NCBI RefSeq assembly: GCF_001050345.1
Contig: NZ_LFMW01000039.1
Location: forward strand, 248,001 to 312,000
Length of the DNA stretch: 64,000 bases
Source of the DNA: Pseudomonas fildesensis
GTDB lineage: Bacteria > Pseudomonadota > Gammaproteobacteria > Pseudomonadales > Pseudomonadaceae
Direction: 5' to 3'
Shown: piece by piece, positions 24,391 through 34,937 of the stretch
How the letters are laid out: every line of letters begins with the position of its first letter
Position numbering within the stretch: the first letter of the stretch is position 1
Notes under the pieces: generated by a model
Database searches by the model: none
Told to the model about the DNA's origin: nothing
The model's input: only the letters and a program-made list of their open reading frames with translations
Program-made: the position numbers and the translations under genes

Positions 24391-24425
24391 AAAAAAAAGC
24401 CTGCATCGCTGCAGGCTTCTTTTTA
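24391..24425. terminator. Bidirectional intrinsic terminator
   Basis: AAGCCTGCA pairs with TGCAGGCTT around TCGC, with an A-run on the left and T-run on the right. It ends the porin transcript and the convergent TonB receptor gene. Confidence 0.92.
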
Positions 24426-24444
24426 TGCGTTGCTCCAGGCCCTG

Positions 24445-26688
24445 TCAGAAATCAACGGTACCCGAGACCAGCAAGGTACGCGGTGCACCCAAGCCACCGG
24501 AAAGGCCGCTGCCATCACCGCCGTTCCACGAACCCAGCCAGTACGCCTTGTTGGTGACGTTCTGCACGGTGGCGCGCAGGGTCACCGGCTTGGTCTCGAC
24601 CTTGAACGCATAACGCGCGCCCACATCGTAGGTGGTGTAAGCGTCCAGCGAGACCCGATGGTCGTTGGTCGCGTATTGCTTGCCAGTGTGGTTGACGTTA
24701 CCGGTCAAGGTCAGCCCGGGCACGTCAAGCAGGTCGTATTCGGTGCCCAGCTTGGCGATCACCTTAGGTACGCCGGTGACTTGCTCGCCTTTGACGCCGC
24801 CGGCGACCACCTTGGTCATTTCAGCCTGGGTGTAGGTCGCGCCCCCCATCAGGCGCAGGCGCGGTTGCAGTTCACCGAAGAACGACCACTCCACACCACG
24901 GTTACGTTGCTCGCCGTAGACGCCGAAGATATTGGTGGCCGGATTGGTAAAGGCACTCGGTTTCTCGATCTGGAACAGGCTGACGGTGTGGGCGAACGTG
25001 CCCAGGTCGACCTTGGCCCCCACCTCGTATTGCTTGGTCTGGTAAGGCTGCATGACCGCACCGGCATTCGCTGCCGCATCAGGTGCCGTAGCGCCCTGGC
25101 TCAGACCTTCGATGTAGTTGCCATAGAGCGACACCTTGTCCGTCACTTTGACCAGCAGCGCAGTGGCCGGTGAGACGCGGCTTTCGTCGTAGCTGACTTT
25201 CGACGCCCGGGCACCGAAGTTCTCGGTGGTGTTTTCCACGCGCTGGCGGCGGGCGCCCACGGTCCATTGCACGCGGTCATCGGCGAAGGACAGGGTATCG
25301 GCGAGCGCATAGCTGCCCAGGGTCGCGCGGGTTTGCGAGGTGGTCACACCGTAGCCGGGGAAGGTCGGTGCGTTGCCAAAGTCCAGGTGGTCGAAATTGG
25401 TGGTACCGGGGATGCCGGCCCTGTCGTCCTTGAAGCTGTTGTCGGAGGTGAAACGGGTGGTGGCGAGGGTCCAGGCGTGGCCCACAGGCCCGGTCTGGAA
25501 TTTGCCCTTCAGGCCGACTTCGCCGGATTGCTGGGTGCCGCTGCGGATCGAGCGAATCGCCGAAGAACTGATGTCACCCACATTGTTGATCAGGGTGCTG
25601 GAGTTGATCAACGCGTTGTAACCCCCATCGCGCTGCCCCCATGCCGCGTAGGCCGTGACGGAATCTGACAAGTCATATTCGCCGCGCGCCATGGTGGTAG
25701 TGGTGTTATTGATCGTGTAGGCCCACTCCGGCGCCAGCGCATAATCGCCCTTCTTCGGGCTTGGCAGGCGGGTCACGTTGGTACCGATCGTGTTGATACC
25801 GAAGTAGTTGAGGCCGTCGATACGCTCGCGTTGCTTGTAGAAGTCGAGCGAGATGCGCGCACGCTCGCCGCGCCAATCCAGGCCCAGGGACGACAGCGCC
25901 ATTTTGTGCTGCTGATTATCCACGGGCGTGTCGCCGTCACGGTAGACACCGTTGAAACGGATACCGAACTGTTTCTTGTCGCCGAAACGTTGCCCCAGGT
26001 CCGCATGCACGCCGCCCAAACCACGGGATTCGTACGTGGTAGTCAAGCGTGCAAGAGGCTCATCACCCGCGCGCTTGGGCACCAGGTTGATGCTGCCGCC
26101 TACGGTGCCGCTGGGTGGCATGCCGTTGAGCAACGCCGATGGCCCCTTGAGCACCTCGATACGCTCGGCCAGTTCGGTGGAACCGCGCATGTTTGGCGCC
26201 ATGCCGACCAGGCCGTTGTAGGTGATGTCATCGGCGTTACTGTAGAAGCCACGAATAAAGAAGGTTTCAAAGTTGCTGCGCTTGGTCGGCACGTACACCG
26301 AAGGGTCGGTGGCGCCGATCAACGAACCGATGTCCTGAGCCTGGCGGTTCTGAATGTACTCATCGGTGTAGCTGATGATGTTGAACGGCGTCTCCATGAA
26401 GTCCTTGTTGCCCAGCAGCCCGACACGGCTGCCGGAGGCAACCTGCCCGCCCGCATACACCGGCGGCAAGTCGTCGGCGGTGTCCATGCTGCCTTCCACC
26501 AGCGTTTCGGTCAGCTCCAGCGTTTGTTGTTTGGACGGCTCGGCAGGTGGCGCAGCGGCCGCCCCCATGGAGGTGGTGCCCAACCCCAGCAATAGCGCCA
26601 TGTGTACGGCAGTGAATGTGCGACTGAAGGTAAAGCGTTGCGCAGCCTGCATTAAATCAGGGGTGGCGTGGCGACAGCGTTCCGACAT
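24445..26688 (-). CDS. TonB-dependent ferric-siderophore receptor
   Basis: The 747-residue protein has a signal region with a hydrophobic core at residues about 28-45, then a plug domain (NKDFMETPFNIISYTDEYIQNRQ near residue 95-118, a TonB-receptor plug signature), IRGFYSNADDITYNGL, and VLKGPSALLNGMPPSGTVGGSINLVPKRA. It ends in a long beta barrel with C-terminal TLLVSGTVDF. It lacks the N-terminal signalling domain of FecA/FpvA-type transducers, so it should not control a sigma factor by itself. It probably imports the ferric pseudomonine-type siderophore made by the nearby genes, with the binding protein and ABC genes just upstream. A Fur-like site precedes it. Confidence 0.9.
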   Translation of the reverse strand: MSERCRHATPDLMQAAQRFTFSRTFTAVHMALLLGLGTTSMGAAAAPPAEPSKQQTLELTETLVEGSMDTADDLPPVYAGGQVASGSRVGLLGNKDFMETPFNIISYTDEYIQNRQAQDIGSLIGATDPSVYVPTKRSNFETFFIRGFYSNADDITYNGLVGMAPNMRGSTELAERIEVLKGPSALLNGMPPSGTVGGSINLVPKRAGDEPLARLTTTYESRGLGGVHADLGQRFGDKKQFGIRFNGVYRDGDTPVDNQQHKMALSSLGLDWRGERARISLDFYKQRERIDGLNYFGINTIGTNVTRLPSPKKGDYALAPEWAYTINNTTTTMARGEYDLSDSVTAYAAWGQRDGGYNALINSSTLINNVGDISSSAIRSIRSGTQQSGEVGLKGKFQTGPVGHAWTLATTRFTSDNSFKDDRAGIPGTTNFDHLDFGNAPTFPGYGVTTSQTRATLGSYALADTLSFADDRVQWTVGARRQRVENTTENFGARASKVSYDESRVSPATALLVKVTDKVSLYGNYIEGLSQGATAPDAAANAGAVMQPYQTKQYEVGAKVDLGTFAHTVSLFQIEKPSAFTNPATNIFGVYGEQRNRGVEWSFFGELQPRLRLMGGATYTQAEMTKVVAGGVKGEQVTGVPKVIAKLGTEYDLLDVPGLTLTGNVNHTGKQYATNDHRVSLDAYTTYDVGARYAFKVETKPVTLRATVQNVTNKAYWLGSWNGGDGSGLSGGLGAPRTLLVSGTVDF

Positions 26689-26760
26689 GCTGGATTCCTT
26701 TCAATTCGGAGAGTTAGTAGATATTCACTAGGTTCTCCGAACCAGAAGGCTAAACCCTCA

Positions 26761-26780
26761 ATAGCAATCATTAGCATTTG
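26761..26780 (-). promoter_or_regulatory. Fur-like site upstream of the TonB receptor
   Basis: On the minus strand CAAATGCTAATGATTGCTAT carries AATGCTAATGATTGCTATT-like repeats of the NAT(A/T)AT Fur hexamer. The site is about 75-90 bases before the receptor start. Iron repression is expected for this gene. Confidence 0.55.
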
Positions 26781-26791
26781 TATATTTTTTG

Positions 26792-26828
26792 AAAAAAGGC
26801 GGATACCTGAATGGCACCCGCCTTTTTT
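26792..26828. terminator. Bidirectional terminator after the siderophore-binding protein gene
   Basis: AAAAAAGGCGG pairs with CCGCCTTTTTT around a 15-base loop. It lies 11 bases past the stop of the binding-protein gene and separates the ABC operon from the TonB receptor, which has its own promoter. Confidence 0.85.
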
Positions 26829-26838
26829 GCCTCAGCGA

Positions 26839-27818
26839 TTAGCCCTTGTAACCCTGGACCACCTCGTCAGCCATGCGATTGAGGCACGTCACGCTGGCGG
26901 TACACAGGTACCAGGTCTGGGCATCGACGAAGATCACATGCCCATTGTTCCAGGCCTTGGTCTTGCGCAGCAGCGGGTTATCCAGGCTCTTCATGTCCAG
27001 CGCCGGCCGGCGTTCCATCACCGCCGTGCGGTCGATCACATAAAGGATGTCGGGGTCGGCCTGTTGGATGAATTCATTGGAAATCGGCTGGCCATGCAAG
27101 CCGGCCTCGATGTCACTGCTGGCCGGTTTCACGCCCAGGGTGTCGAACACGAAGCCATAGCGCGACTTCACGCCATAGGAGGTGAACGCGCCATTGTTAT
27201 GCAGCACGATCAGCGCTTTCTCCGGGCGCCCTTCGGTGACGCGGCGAGTCTGCTCGACCTTGGCGTCCATTTCCGCAACCTTTTGGCGAGCCAGTTCTTC
27301 CTTGCCGAAGATGCGCCCCAGGCTGGTCAAATGGTTTTTGGCCGTGGTGATGAGATTGCCGTGCTGGTTGGTCAGGTCCACGTCGTCATAGACCGTCGGC
27401 GCGATCTGGCTCAGCTCGGCGTAGCTTTGTGCCTGGAGCGGCGAGATCAGGATCAGGTCAGGCTTGAGGGCATGCAGGCGTTCGAGGTTGGGCTGGATCG
27501 TGGTGCCGACGTCCATGATGTTCGGGTCGTCGCGGTACTTGACCAGGAAACTGGCGACGTAGTCCTTGGCAATGCCCACCACCGGCGCGCCCAACTGGTC
27601 GAGGGTGTCGAGTTCACTCATGTCAAAGGCCACCACCCGCTCGGGCAGCTTGGTAATCAGCGTCGTGCCCAACGGGTGCTCGATCTTGATCGGTTGGTAA
27701 TGCGCCTGGGCAGTCGCAGCCGGCGTGGCTTGTGCCGCCGGCTTGTCACAGCCTTGCAGCCCCGCCGCTATCGCGATTGCCAGCAGTGCTCCACAGCATC
27801 TTGTTGCGTTACCGGTAC

Positions 27819-27822
<4 letters not shown>
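26839..27822 (-). CDS. Siderophore-binding lipoprotein of an ABC importer (FatB/BauB-like)
   Basis: The 327-residue protein starts at the ATG at 27822 with GGGAG 6 bases upstream. It has a lipobox (AAGLQGC) that would tether it to the inner membrane, followed by a spacer rich in A and T. The periplasmic-binding fold shows LPERVVAFDMSELDTLDQLGAPVVGIAKDYV and YDDVDLTNQHGNLITTAKNHL, like petrobactin/acinetobactin-type binding proteins. A longer frame upstream to 27957 overlaps the ATPase gene and is spurious. The ATPase stop overlaps this start (ATGA). It is the last gene of the importer operon. Confidence 0.85.
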
Positions 27823-28597
<775 letters not shown>

Positions 28598-28601
<4 letters not shown>

Positions 28602-29548
28602 GGGGCGCCTCGGGTTCGAACCATCAGCGCGAGAAAATACACGCCACACACCAGGTTGATGAGAATGCTGACGGAGGTGTTGTAGTTGAACAACTGCTCG
28701 ACCAGGTACTGGGCGACGATGAAGATGCCGATGGCGATGGCGCAGCTCATGGGCAGCGTGACCCGATGCCGGGCGGTTCGCGCCAGCGCATAGGTGATGT
28801 TCGCGACGAACACGCCCATGAACGCGGTCGGCCCGACGAGGCTGGTGGACACCGCCACCAGAATCGCGATCAGCGCCAGTTGCAGGCGCACACTGCGCTG
28901 ATAGTCGACCCCCAGGGAGATCGCCTGGTCGCGCCCCAGGGACAGGACGTCGAGCGTCGGCAGGCTGCGTTGGGCGATCAGGCACACCGTCGCCACCAAC
29001 AGGCCCGAGTAGATCACTTGCGCCGGTTGCGCCTTGTTGAAAGAGGCATAGTTGAAGCCCTGGAAAATCGAGAACTCGCCGGGGCTGATTTTCAGCTGGA
29101 TAAATTGGGTAAATGTCGCCATCACCATGCTCAGCACCAGCCCCAACAGGAGCAACAGGTAGACGTTGTTGCGCCCGTCGCGAAACAGCCAGCGATGGAT
29201 CAGCCACGAATAGCCGAGCATCAACAGCACCGACAGCAACACATTGCCGTTACGCCCCAGCAGCACCAGGCTCTGGGTGCCCAGCCACAGGATCAGCAGG
29301 GCCTGGAGCAACAGGTAGATGGCTTCATAGCCCATGATCGCCGGCGTGAGAATCCGGTTGCCGGCGATGGTCTGGAAAATCACCGAGGAATAGGCAATGC
29401 ACACCCCGGTAATGCCCATCGCCGCCAAACGAGTGAGCCGCTTGGGAATGACGTACGCGAAGTCAAACCCCGAGCCCAGTAACAAGAATGCAATCGCCAA
29501 GGCCAGGACCACCAGCCAGACGCCGAAGCGGGTTGCCATGCCGTTCAT
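28598..29548 (-). CDS. Siderophore ABC importer permease (FecCD family)
   Basis: The 316-residue membrane protein of the FecCD type has about nine membrane segments, with YEAIYLLLQALLILWLG, LPTLDVLSLGRDQAISLGV and PTAFMGVFVANITYALA. The ATG at 29548 follows AGGAAG. It overlaps the preceding permease stop and the next ATPase start, so the operon is tightly coupled. It corresponds in position to BauC/BauD of acinetobactin loci. Confidence 0.88.
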
Positions 29549-30489
29549 GTGTACTTCCTGATCAGCAACACAAGGAACAGCACCCCGCCCACGCTGCCCG
29601 CCGTCAGGCCGATGGGCACTTCGAAGGGATAGATCAGCAGGCGACCGAGGATGTCGCAGGCCAATAGCAACGACGCGCCGCACACCGCGACGATGGGCAA
29701 GGTTCGCTCCAGGTTCTCGCCGTAATGCAGCGCCACCAGGTTGGGAATCACCAGCCCCACAAAGGGAATGGCGCCCACGGTGATCACCGTGGCGGAGACG
29801 GTGACCGCCACCAGTATCAGCCCCAGCGCCGCGTTGGCCGCGTAGTTCAAGCCGAGGCTGCTGGCCATGCCCTCGCCCATGCCCATCACCGTAAAGCGAT
29901 GGGCGAAGAGGTAAGTGAGCACCACGATCGGCAGGATCAGGTAGATGATTTCGTAGTTGCCCTGGACGATCTTCGAGAAGTCGCCGAGCATCCAGCCCTG
30001 CATGCCCTGCAGCATGTTGTGCCGGTAGGCATAGAACTCGGCGATGGCGCTCAACACGCTGCCGTACATCAGGCCGATGACGGGCACCATCACGGTGTTC
30101 TTGAACTTGATACGACGGATGATCGCAACATACAGCAGGCTCGCCCCGAAGCAGAACGCCAGGGCAAACAGCATCCTGCCGGCCGCACCCGTGGCAGGCG
30201 CCACTGTCAGCGAAATCAGAATGCCCAGCTTCGCCGCGTCGAGGCCGCCGGAGGTGGCGGGCTCGACGAAGCGATTGCGCACGATCTGTTGCAGGATCAC
30301 GCCGCAGATGGCCAGCCCTACCCCGGTCAGGATCAACGCCGCCAGACGCGGCAAGCGGCTGGCCGTGAGGGTCAGCCAGGCATCATCGGAGAAGGTCAGC
30401 AGCGCGGTCCACGAGACCTGCTTGACGCCCACCATCAGCGACAGGCAACACAGCGCGGCAAACAGTAGCAATAAAGCTGCACGACTCAA
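29545..30489 (-). CDS. Siderophore ABC importer permease (FecCD family), partner subunit
   Basis: The 314-residue permease has LTASRLPRLAALILTGVGLAICGVILQQIVRNRFVEPATSGGLDAAKLG, the FecCD entry signature, and GAIPFVGLVIPNLVALHYG near residue 235. The ATG overlaps the stop of the upstream fused ABC half-transporter gene. It forms the inner-membrane channel with the partner encoded directly downstream. Confidence 0.88.
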   Translation of the reverse strand: MSRAALLLLFAALCCLSLMVGVKQVSWTALLTFSDDAWLTLTASRLPRLAALILTGVGLAICGVILQQIVRNRFVEPATSGGLDAAKLGILISLTVAPATGAAGRMLFALAFCFGASLLYVAIIRRIKFKNTVMVPVIGLMYGSVLSAIAEFYAYRHNMLQGMQGWMLGDFSKIVQGNYEIIYLILPIVVLTYLFAHRFTVMGMGEGMASSLGLNYAANAALGLILVAVTVSATVITVGAIPFVGLVIPNLVALHYGENLERTLPIVAVCGASLLLACDILGRLLIYPFEVPIGLTAGSVGGVLFLVLLIRKYT

Positions 30490-32255
30490 GAACCGCCCTC
30501 ACTGTCCGACGCTCCGGCAATCCGCCAGCCTTTCGCGGCCCGACGTTGCGCGAGGAAATGCGCGTAGAGCCCAGGCTCGGTACTCAGTGCCGAGTGAGCA
30601 CCGCGCTCGCTGATGCGGCCCTGGTCGAGCACCACGATCTGGTCGGCCATGGCCACCGTGGACAGTTGGTGGGCAATCACGATCAGCGTGCGGGTGCCAC
30701 GCAGACGCGCCAACGCATCGGCGATGACGGCCTGGTTCTCGGCATCGAGGGCAGCGGTGGCTTCGTCGACCAACAGAATCGGCGCGTCCTTGATCAGCGC
30801 ACGGGCGATGGAAATTCGCTGGCGCTCTCCGCCGGACAGCCGCGCGCCGCCCTCGCCCACCGGTGTCTCCAGGCCCTGTGGCAAGCGTTCGATGATCTCG
30901 ATAACACCGGCCTGCCGTGCCGCCTCCATCACCTGGGCATCGCTGGCATCGGGTTTGCCGATGCGGATATTGTCGGCAATGCTGCCCTGGAACAGGTAGG
31001 CGTCCTGGAAAATCTGACTGATCTGGCCGGCCAGTTGCTCACTGGACATCTGCCGCACATCCACACCGCCCAGGATCACGCTGCCCTGCGTCACGTCGAA
31101 GAATCGCGCAATCAGCCGCACCAGGGTGGTCTTGCCCGAGCCGGAGGCACCCACCAGCGCGGTCATGCTGCCGGGCTCGATACGCAGGCTGATATCGCGC
31201 AGTACGTCAGGCTGATCGTCGGCGTAGCGAAAGCTCACATGGCGCAGTTCGACCGAGCCCTCTATCGGCGCTTGTGGCGCCTCGGGCTGGGGCAGTGGCT
31301 GAACCGCAAAGATCCCGCGCACAGCCTCCAATTGGCCGCGCGCGCCACGCAGCACCTCGCTGTAACCGGCGACTTCGAGCAGCGGATCGATGAAACGGCT
31401 GACCAGCAGCAACGACACGATCACGGCAATCACCGAACCCGCTTGCAGGTTGGCGCCCAGCTGTTCGCCCAGCGACAGCGTGGCGGCGACCAGCAAGGCG
31501 GCGAAACCGGCCTGCACTGCCCAGGCATTGAACACCACTGACATCGCCGAGACATGAATCAGGCGCTTGGCCGACTGCTGCTGTCGCGCGATGGCCTGTT
31601 CCAGAAACTGAGTGCCGCCGTCTTCGCCGTTGAAAGCGCGCAGCACCGATTGCGCCTGGGCGAACTCGACCATGCGCTGGCTGGTGAGGGCCGCGTTGTG
31701 CTGGAAGCTTTGATCGGCACGCTGGCCCAGGTGAGCGGTGAACGCGAAGACACCGAACAGGATCGGCAGCGTCACCAGCGCGATCAGCCCCATCTGCACA
31801 TTCAATGCAAACAGCGCGACGAGGATCACCACCGGCGTGACCACGCCGGTGATCAGCGGGGTGAACACGTGGGCGGGCAACTGGGCCATTTCCATCATGC
31901 CCTGGGATGCCACATGACTCAGCCGCGCGGTGTTTTGCGCGCTGAACCAGCCGACCGGCAGGCGCGCCACATGGTCGCCGAGCCGATGACGGCCACCTTG
32001 CAGGACGGCGATGCCGACACGGATACCGGCCTTCTCCACCGTGCGCCGCAGGGCCCAGCACAGCGCCACACCGATCACCAGCACCACCAGCCATTGCGCC
32101 GCCGAACGCAACTCGCTGCCCAACAGGTGGGTGAGTACCGGCACCAGGGTGACTATCGTCAGCCCGCAAAGCAGGCCATAGACCAGCGTCATCCAGAGGT
32201 AGCGGCGCAGTACCGGGGCCTCTTCGCCCAGCAGTTGAGTAAAGGTTTTCAGCAT
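30486..32255 (-). CDS. ABC half-transporter (fused membrane and ATPase domains), YbtQ/IrtB-like
   Basis: The 589-residue protein has six membrane segments (residues about 20-300) and a C-terminal ATPase with Walker A GASGSGKTT near residue 375, signature LSGGERQR and Walker B ILLVDEATAALD. The type I exporter fold in siderophore loci can export siderophores or, as in YbtPQ and IrtAB, import ferric siderophores. It overlaps the neighbouring half-transporter by 7 bases, so the two probably form a heterodimer. It overlaps the first FecCD permease start by 4 bases. Confidence 0.9.
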   Translation of the reverse strand: MLKTFTQLLGEEAPVLRRYLWMTLVYGLLCGLTIVTLVPVLTHLLGSELRSAAQWLVVLVIGVALCWALRRTVEKAGIRVGIAVLQGGRHRLGDHVARLPVGWFSAQNTARLSHVASQGMMEMAQLPAHVFTPLITGVVTPVVILVALFALNVQMGLIALVTLPILFGVFAFTAHLGQRADQSFQHNAALTSQRMVEFAQAQSVLRAFNGEDGGTQFLEQAIARQQQSAKRLIHVSAMSVVFNAWAVQAGFAALLVAATLSLGEQLGANLQAGSVIAVIVSLLLVSRFIDPLLEVAGYSEVLRGARGQLEAVRGIFAVQPLPQPEAPQAPIEGSVELRHVSFRYADDQPDVLRDISLRIEPGSMTALVGASGSGKTTLVRLIARFFDVTQGSVILGGVDVRQMSSEQLAGQISQIFQDAYLFQGSIADNIRIGKPDASDAQVMEAARQAGVIEIIERLPQGLETPVGEGGARLSGGERQRISIARALIKDAPILLVDEATAALDAENQAVIADALARLRGTRTLIVIAHQLSTVAMADQIVVLDQGRISERGAHSALSTEPGLYAHFLAQRRAAKGWRIAGASDSEGGS

Positions 32256-34054
32256 GACGATACCGCCTGTTCACTGCCCTGTTCAGAGCCTTGTTCATAA
32301 CCGCCCAGCGCCCACAGACGGGCGTAGCGGCCGTTGCGCGCGAGCAGTTCGTGATGACGGCCCTGTTCGCAGATCGTGCCGTTGTCGATCAGGATGATCT
32401 GATCGGCATGCATCACCGTATCGAGACGGTGAGCGATCACCATCAAGGTGCGGCCCTGGGCGAATCGCGACAGGGCTTGCTGCAGCTTCACCTCGTTCTC
32501 GGCATCGGCTGCCGCCGTGGCTTCGTCGAGCACCAGCACGGGCGGGGCGAGCAACACGGCGCGGGCAATGCTCACGCGCTGCAACTCGCCACCGGAGAGC
32601 TGCACGTCCTCGCCGATCACCGAGTCGTAGCCCCGTGGCAACGCGAGAATGCGTTCGTGAATGTTGGCGGTGCGCGCGGCGTCTTCGATTTCCTGCTGGT
32701 TGGCCGAAGGGCGGCCCAGGGCGATGTTGTCGCGCAGGCTGGCATGGATAAGGCGTACTTCCTGCAGCACAAAGCCGATACGTCGATACAACTGCGCGCT
32801 CTCGATCTGCCGCAGGTCAACGCCACCCAAGGTGATACGCCCCTCGCTCGGATCGAAGAAACGCAACAGCAAGCGCGCCAGGGTCGACTTGCCAGAACCG
32901 GACGCGCCGACAATCGCCGTGACAGTGCCGGGCTTGAGGGTGAAGCTGACGTCGCTGAGTACCGGGTGCTCTGCGTCGTAGCTGTAGCCGACGTGTTCGA
33001 CGCGTATTTCAGCCTGAGCAGGTAGCGTTGTTGCCTCGCCCGCCAGGGTTTCCAGCACCGGGGTTTGCAGCAACTTGTGCACGCGCTGGGCGGCGCCGGT
33101 GGCGTTGTTCAAGTCGTGGGTGATGTAGCTCAGCAGCAACAGCGGCGCACAAATGCCCGGCGCCACCAAGGCGAAGGGCAACACCTCCACCGGCGTGATC
33201 CAGCCCTGGCTCACGAACAGCGTGCCAAAGGCCAACACCACGCCGAGCACCGCCACCGGGGCGATCATCGCGTGGGCGTTGGCCATTGCGCTGACCAGAG
33301 GCCGCGTGAAGTCGGTGAACGCGTCGGCAAACGCATCCACCGCTTCACGGTAACTGCCGTGGGCCTTGCCCTCGACGCCAAAGGCCTTGACCACGGGAAT
33401 GCCGTTGACGAACTCGACCACCGCATTGTTGATACGCGCCATGCCGGCGCCAAACGACTGCATGTTCGCGCCGCTGGCTTTGGTGGCCCTGGAGAAAAAC
33501 AGGAAAAACAGCGGGAACGGCAGCAGCGAGACGATCGCCATGCGCCAGTCCATGGCAAACAGGTAAATCATCGAGATAAGAATCGCGCCGAGGGTGCGGC
33601 CCAGGGTGGTGTAGAAATGTGCCGTCAGGCTGTGCAGCGTGCCGATGTCATCCTGCATCGCCTGCTTGACCTCGCCCGATGCCCGGCTGGTAAACCAGCC
33701 CAGTGGTACCTTGGCCAACCGGCGGGTAATCGCCAGGCGCAAACGGCCGGTGATGTGATTGTCGGCCAGGTGCGCGACCATCTCGCCCATCGAGATCAAC
33801 GTCAGCCCCAGGAACAGACACCCCAGGCTGATGATCACCACGCGCCAGACGGGGCCCTGCATCTGCGCCCACGCCGTGGCCATTTCTGCCTGACCCATCG
33901 CGAACTGGGCGATGTGCGCGATGCCGGCCAGGGGCACCATCGTCAGCATCGTGCCGATGGCGGCCAGCAGGCCCGCGACGATCAGTCGTCCGCGTATGGG
34001 CTTGAGGACCTGGGACACCGAGCCGGTGTCTGCGGATGGTTCGTTAACACTCAT
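32249..34054 (-). CDS. ABC half-transporter (fused membrane and ATPase domains), YbtP/IrtA-like
   Basis: The 601-residue protein starts at the ATG at 34054 behind AGGAGAGCTC. It has six membrane segments, Walker A GASGSGKST, signature LSGGELQR and Walker B VLVLDEATAAADAENE. It is related to its downstream partner and would form the other half of the dimer. It lacks an N-terminal siderophore-interacting domain of the IrtA type. It is the first gene of the run ending with the binding protein, and a possible promoter lies in the 142 bases before it. Confidence 0.9.
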   Translation of the reverse strand: MSVNEPSADTGSVSQVLKPIRGRLIVAGLLAAIGTMLTMVPLAGIAHIAQFAMGQAEMATAWAQMQGPVWRVVIISLGCLFLGLTLISMGEMVAHLADNHITGRLRLAITRRLAKVPLGWFTSRASGEVKQAMQDDIGTLHSLTAHFYTTLGRTLGAILISMIYLFAMDWRMAIVSLLPFPLFFLFFSRATKASGANMQSFGAGMARINNAVVEFVNGIPVVKAFGVEGKAHGSYREAVDAFADAFTDFTRPLVSAMANAHAMIAPVAVLGVVLAFGTLFVSQGWITPVEVLPFALVAPGICAPLLLLSYITHDLNNATGAAQRVHKLLQTPVLETLAGEATTLPAQAEIRVEHVGYSYDAEHPVLSDVSFTLKPGTVTAIVGASGSGKSTLARLLLRFFDPSEGRITLGGVDLRQIESAQLYRRIGFVLQEVRLIHASLRDNIALGRPSANQQEIEDAARTANIHERILALPRGYDSVIGEDVQLSGGELQRVSIARAVLLAPPVLVLDEATAAADAENEVKLQQALSRFAQGRTLMVIAHRLDTVMHADQIILIDNGTICEQGRHHELLARNGRYARLWALGGYEQGSEQGSEQAVSSC

Positions 34055-34196
34055 GAGCTCTCCTGAATAACCACTGCAGGCAACCCGAGGGCATGCCTGA
34101 CTTCCTTGACGCTCGAAGGCTTTGCGCACTGCGTACCTTGTATTCCGGACAGCAACGCAAAATCCTCAATCGAAACGTTCATTAATCGGTGAGGGG

Positions 34197-34709
34197 TCAT
34201 GGCCCGGAGACAAACGGGGAGCAGGCCCGCAGACCACTGGCGATGTACTTTTCGACGGAAGACACCGACACCTTCAACTCGGTGGCGATGTCGCGATGGC
34301 CCATGCCATGCAGCTTGCACAGCAGCAGTGCCTGGCGGGTCTTGACGGGTTTGCGGTGCAGCGCGCTATCGATTTGGGTCAGGGTTTCCGTGACCAGGGC
34401 GCGGACTTCTTCGGAAGGCGCCAACGGTTCGGCCTGCAGCTTGAGCCCTTCGAGGTGGCACGCTTCAAGGCGACGGCGGCGATAGAGGTCGATCACCATG
34501 CCCTTGGCGATTTGGGTCAAGTGGCAGCGCGAGTCTTCGATCGAGGGCACGCAGCCTTTTTTGATGAGGTTGAGATAGACGTCGTGGGCGAGGTCCGCAG
34601 CATCAACCGGGTTGCCCAGCTTGCGGCGCAACAGGCTGCACAGCCAACTGTGATGGTCGACATACAGCCTTTCAAATTGCTGCTTAAACGCGAACGCTCC
34701 GTTGTCCAC
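34197..34709 (-). CDS. ECF sigma factor, FecI-like
   Basis: The 170-residue protein shows region 2 (FERLYVDHHSWLCSLLRRKLGNPVDAADLAHDVYLNLIKKG) and region 4 (TRQALLLCKLHGMGHRDIATELKVSVSSVEKYIA). This is the pattern of iron-starvation ECF sigma factors such as FecI and PvdS. No fecR-type anti-sigma gene lies beside it, and the nearby TonB receptor lacks the signalling domain. That suggests a PvdS-like mode driven by Fur control. A Fur-like palindrome lies about 55 bases upstream. It probably activates the siderophore genes around it. Confidence 0.8.
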   Translation of the reverse strand: MDNGAFAFKQQFERLYVDHHSWLCSLLRRKLGNPVDAADLAHDVYLNLIKKGCVPSIEDSRCHLTQIAKGMVIDLYRRRRLEACHLEGLKLQAEPLAPSEEVRALVTETLTQIDSALHRKPVKTRQALLLCKLHGMGHRDIATELKVSVSSVEKYIASGLRACSPFVSGP

Positions 34710-34764
34710 TTCACCTCTCCTGAGACGCTGATATTCGCGATCAACTTTTGACTAATGCGAATAG

Positions 34765-34788
34765 GTATGATTATTATTTGAATCATAC
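34765..34788. promoter_or_regulatory. Fur-like palindrome between the sigma factor gene and the NRPS gene
   Basis: GTATGATT and AATCATAC are perfect inverted 8-mers around ATTATTTG. The minus-strand reading AAATAATAATCATACC resembles the Fur 19-mer. It sits in the divergent intergenic region, so it could repress both the sigma factor and the NRPS gene. Confidence 0.6.
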
Positions 34789-34937
34789 GGCGTTCATAGA
34801 GCCCCTGCAATGCAACGTGCCTACGCCTCTTCCTGTGCCCGGAATCCCGGGCGTTACCACAGACCCCGGATGGGTCTGTCGGCACTCGGTGCCATCTCTA
34901 TTTCTGACTGTTCAGTTTGATAAGGCGGGAAATTTCC

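Noticed and set aside
28602..29207. Extension of the siderophore ATPase frame by about 200 codons
   Set aside because: This part overlaps the permease gene and is an out-of-frame shadow. The real start at 28601 overlaps the permease stop.
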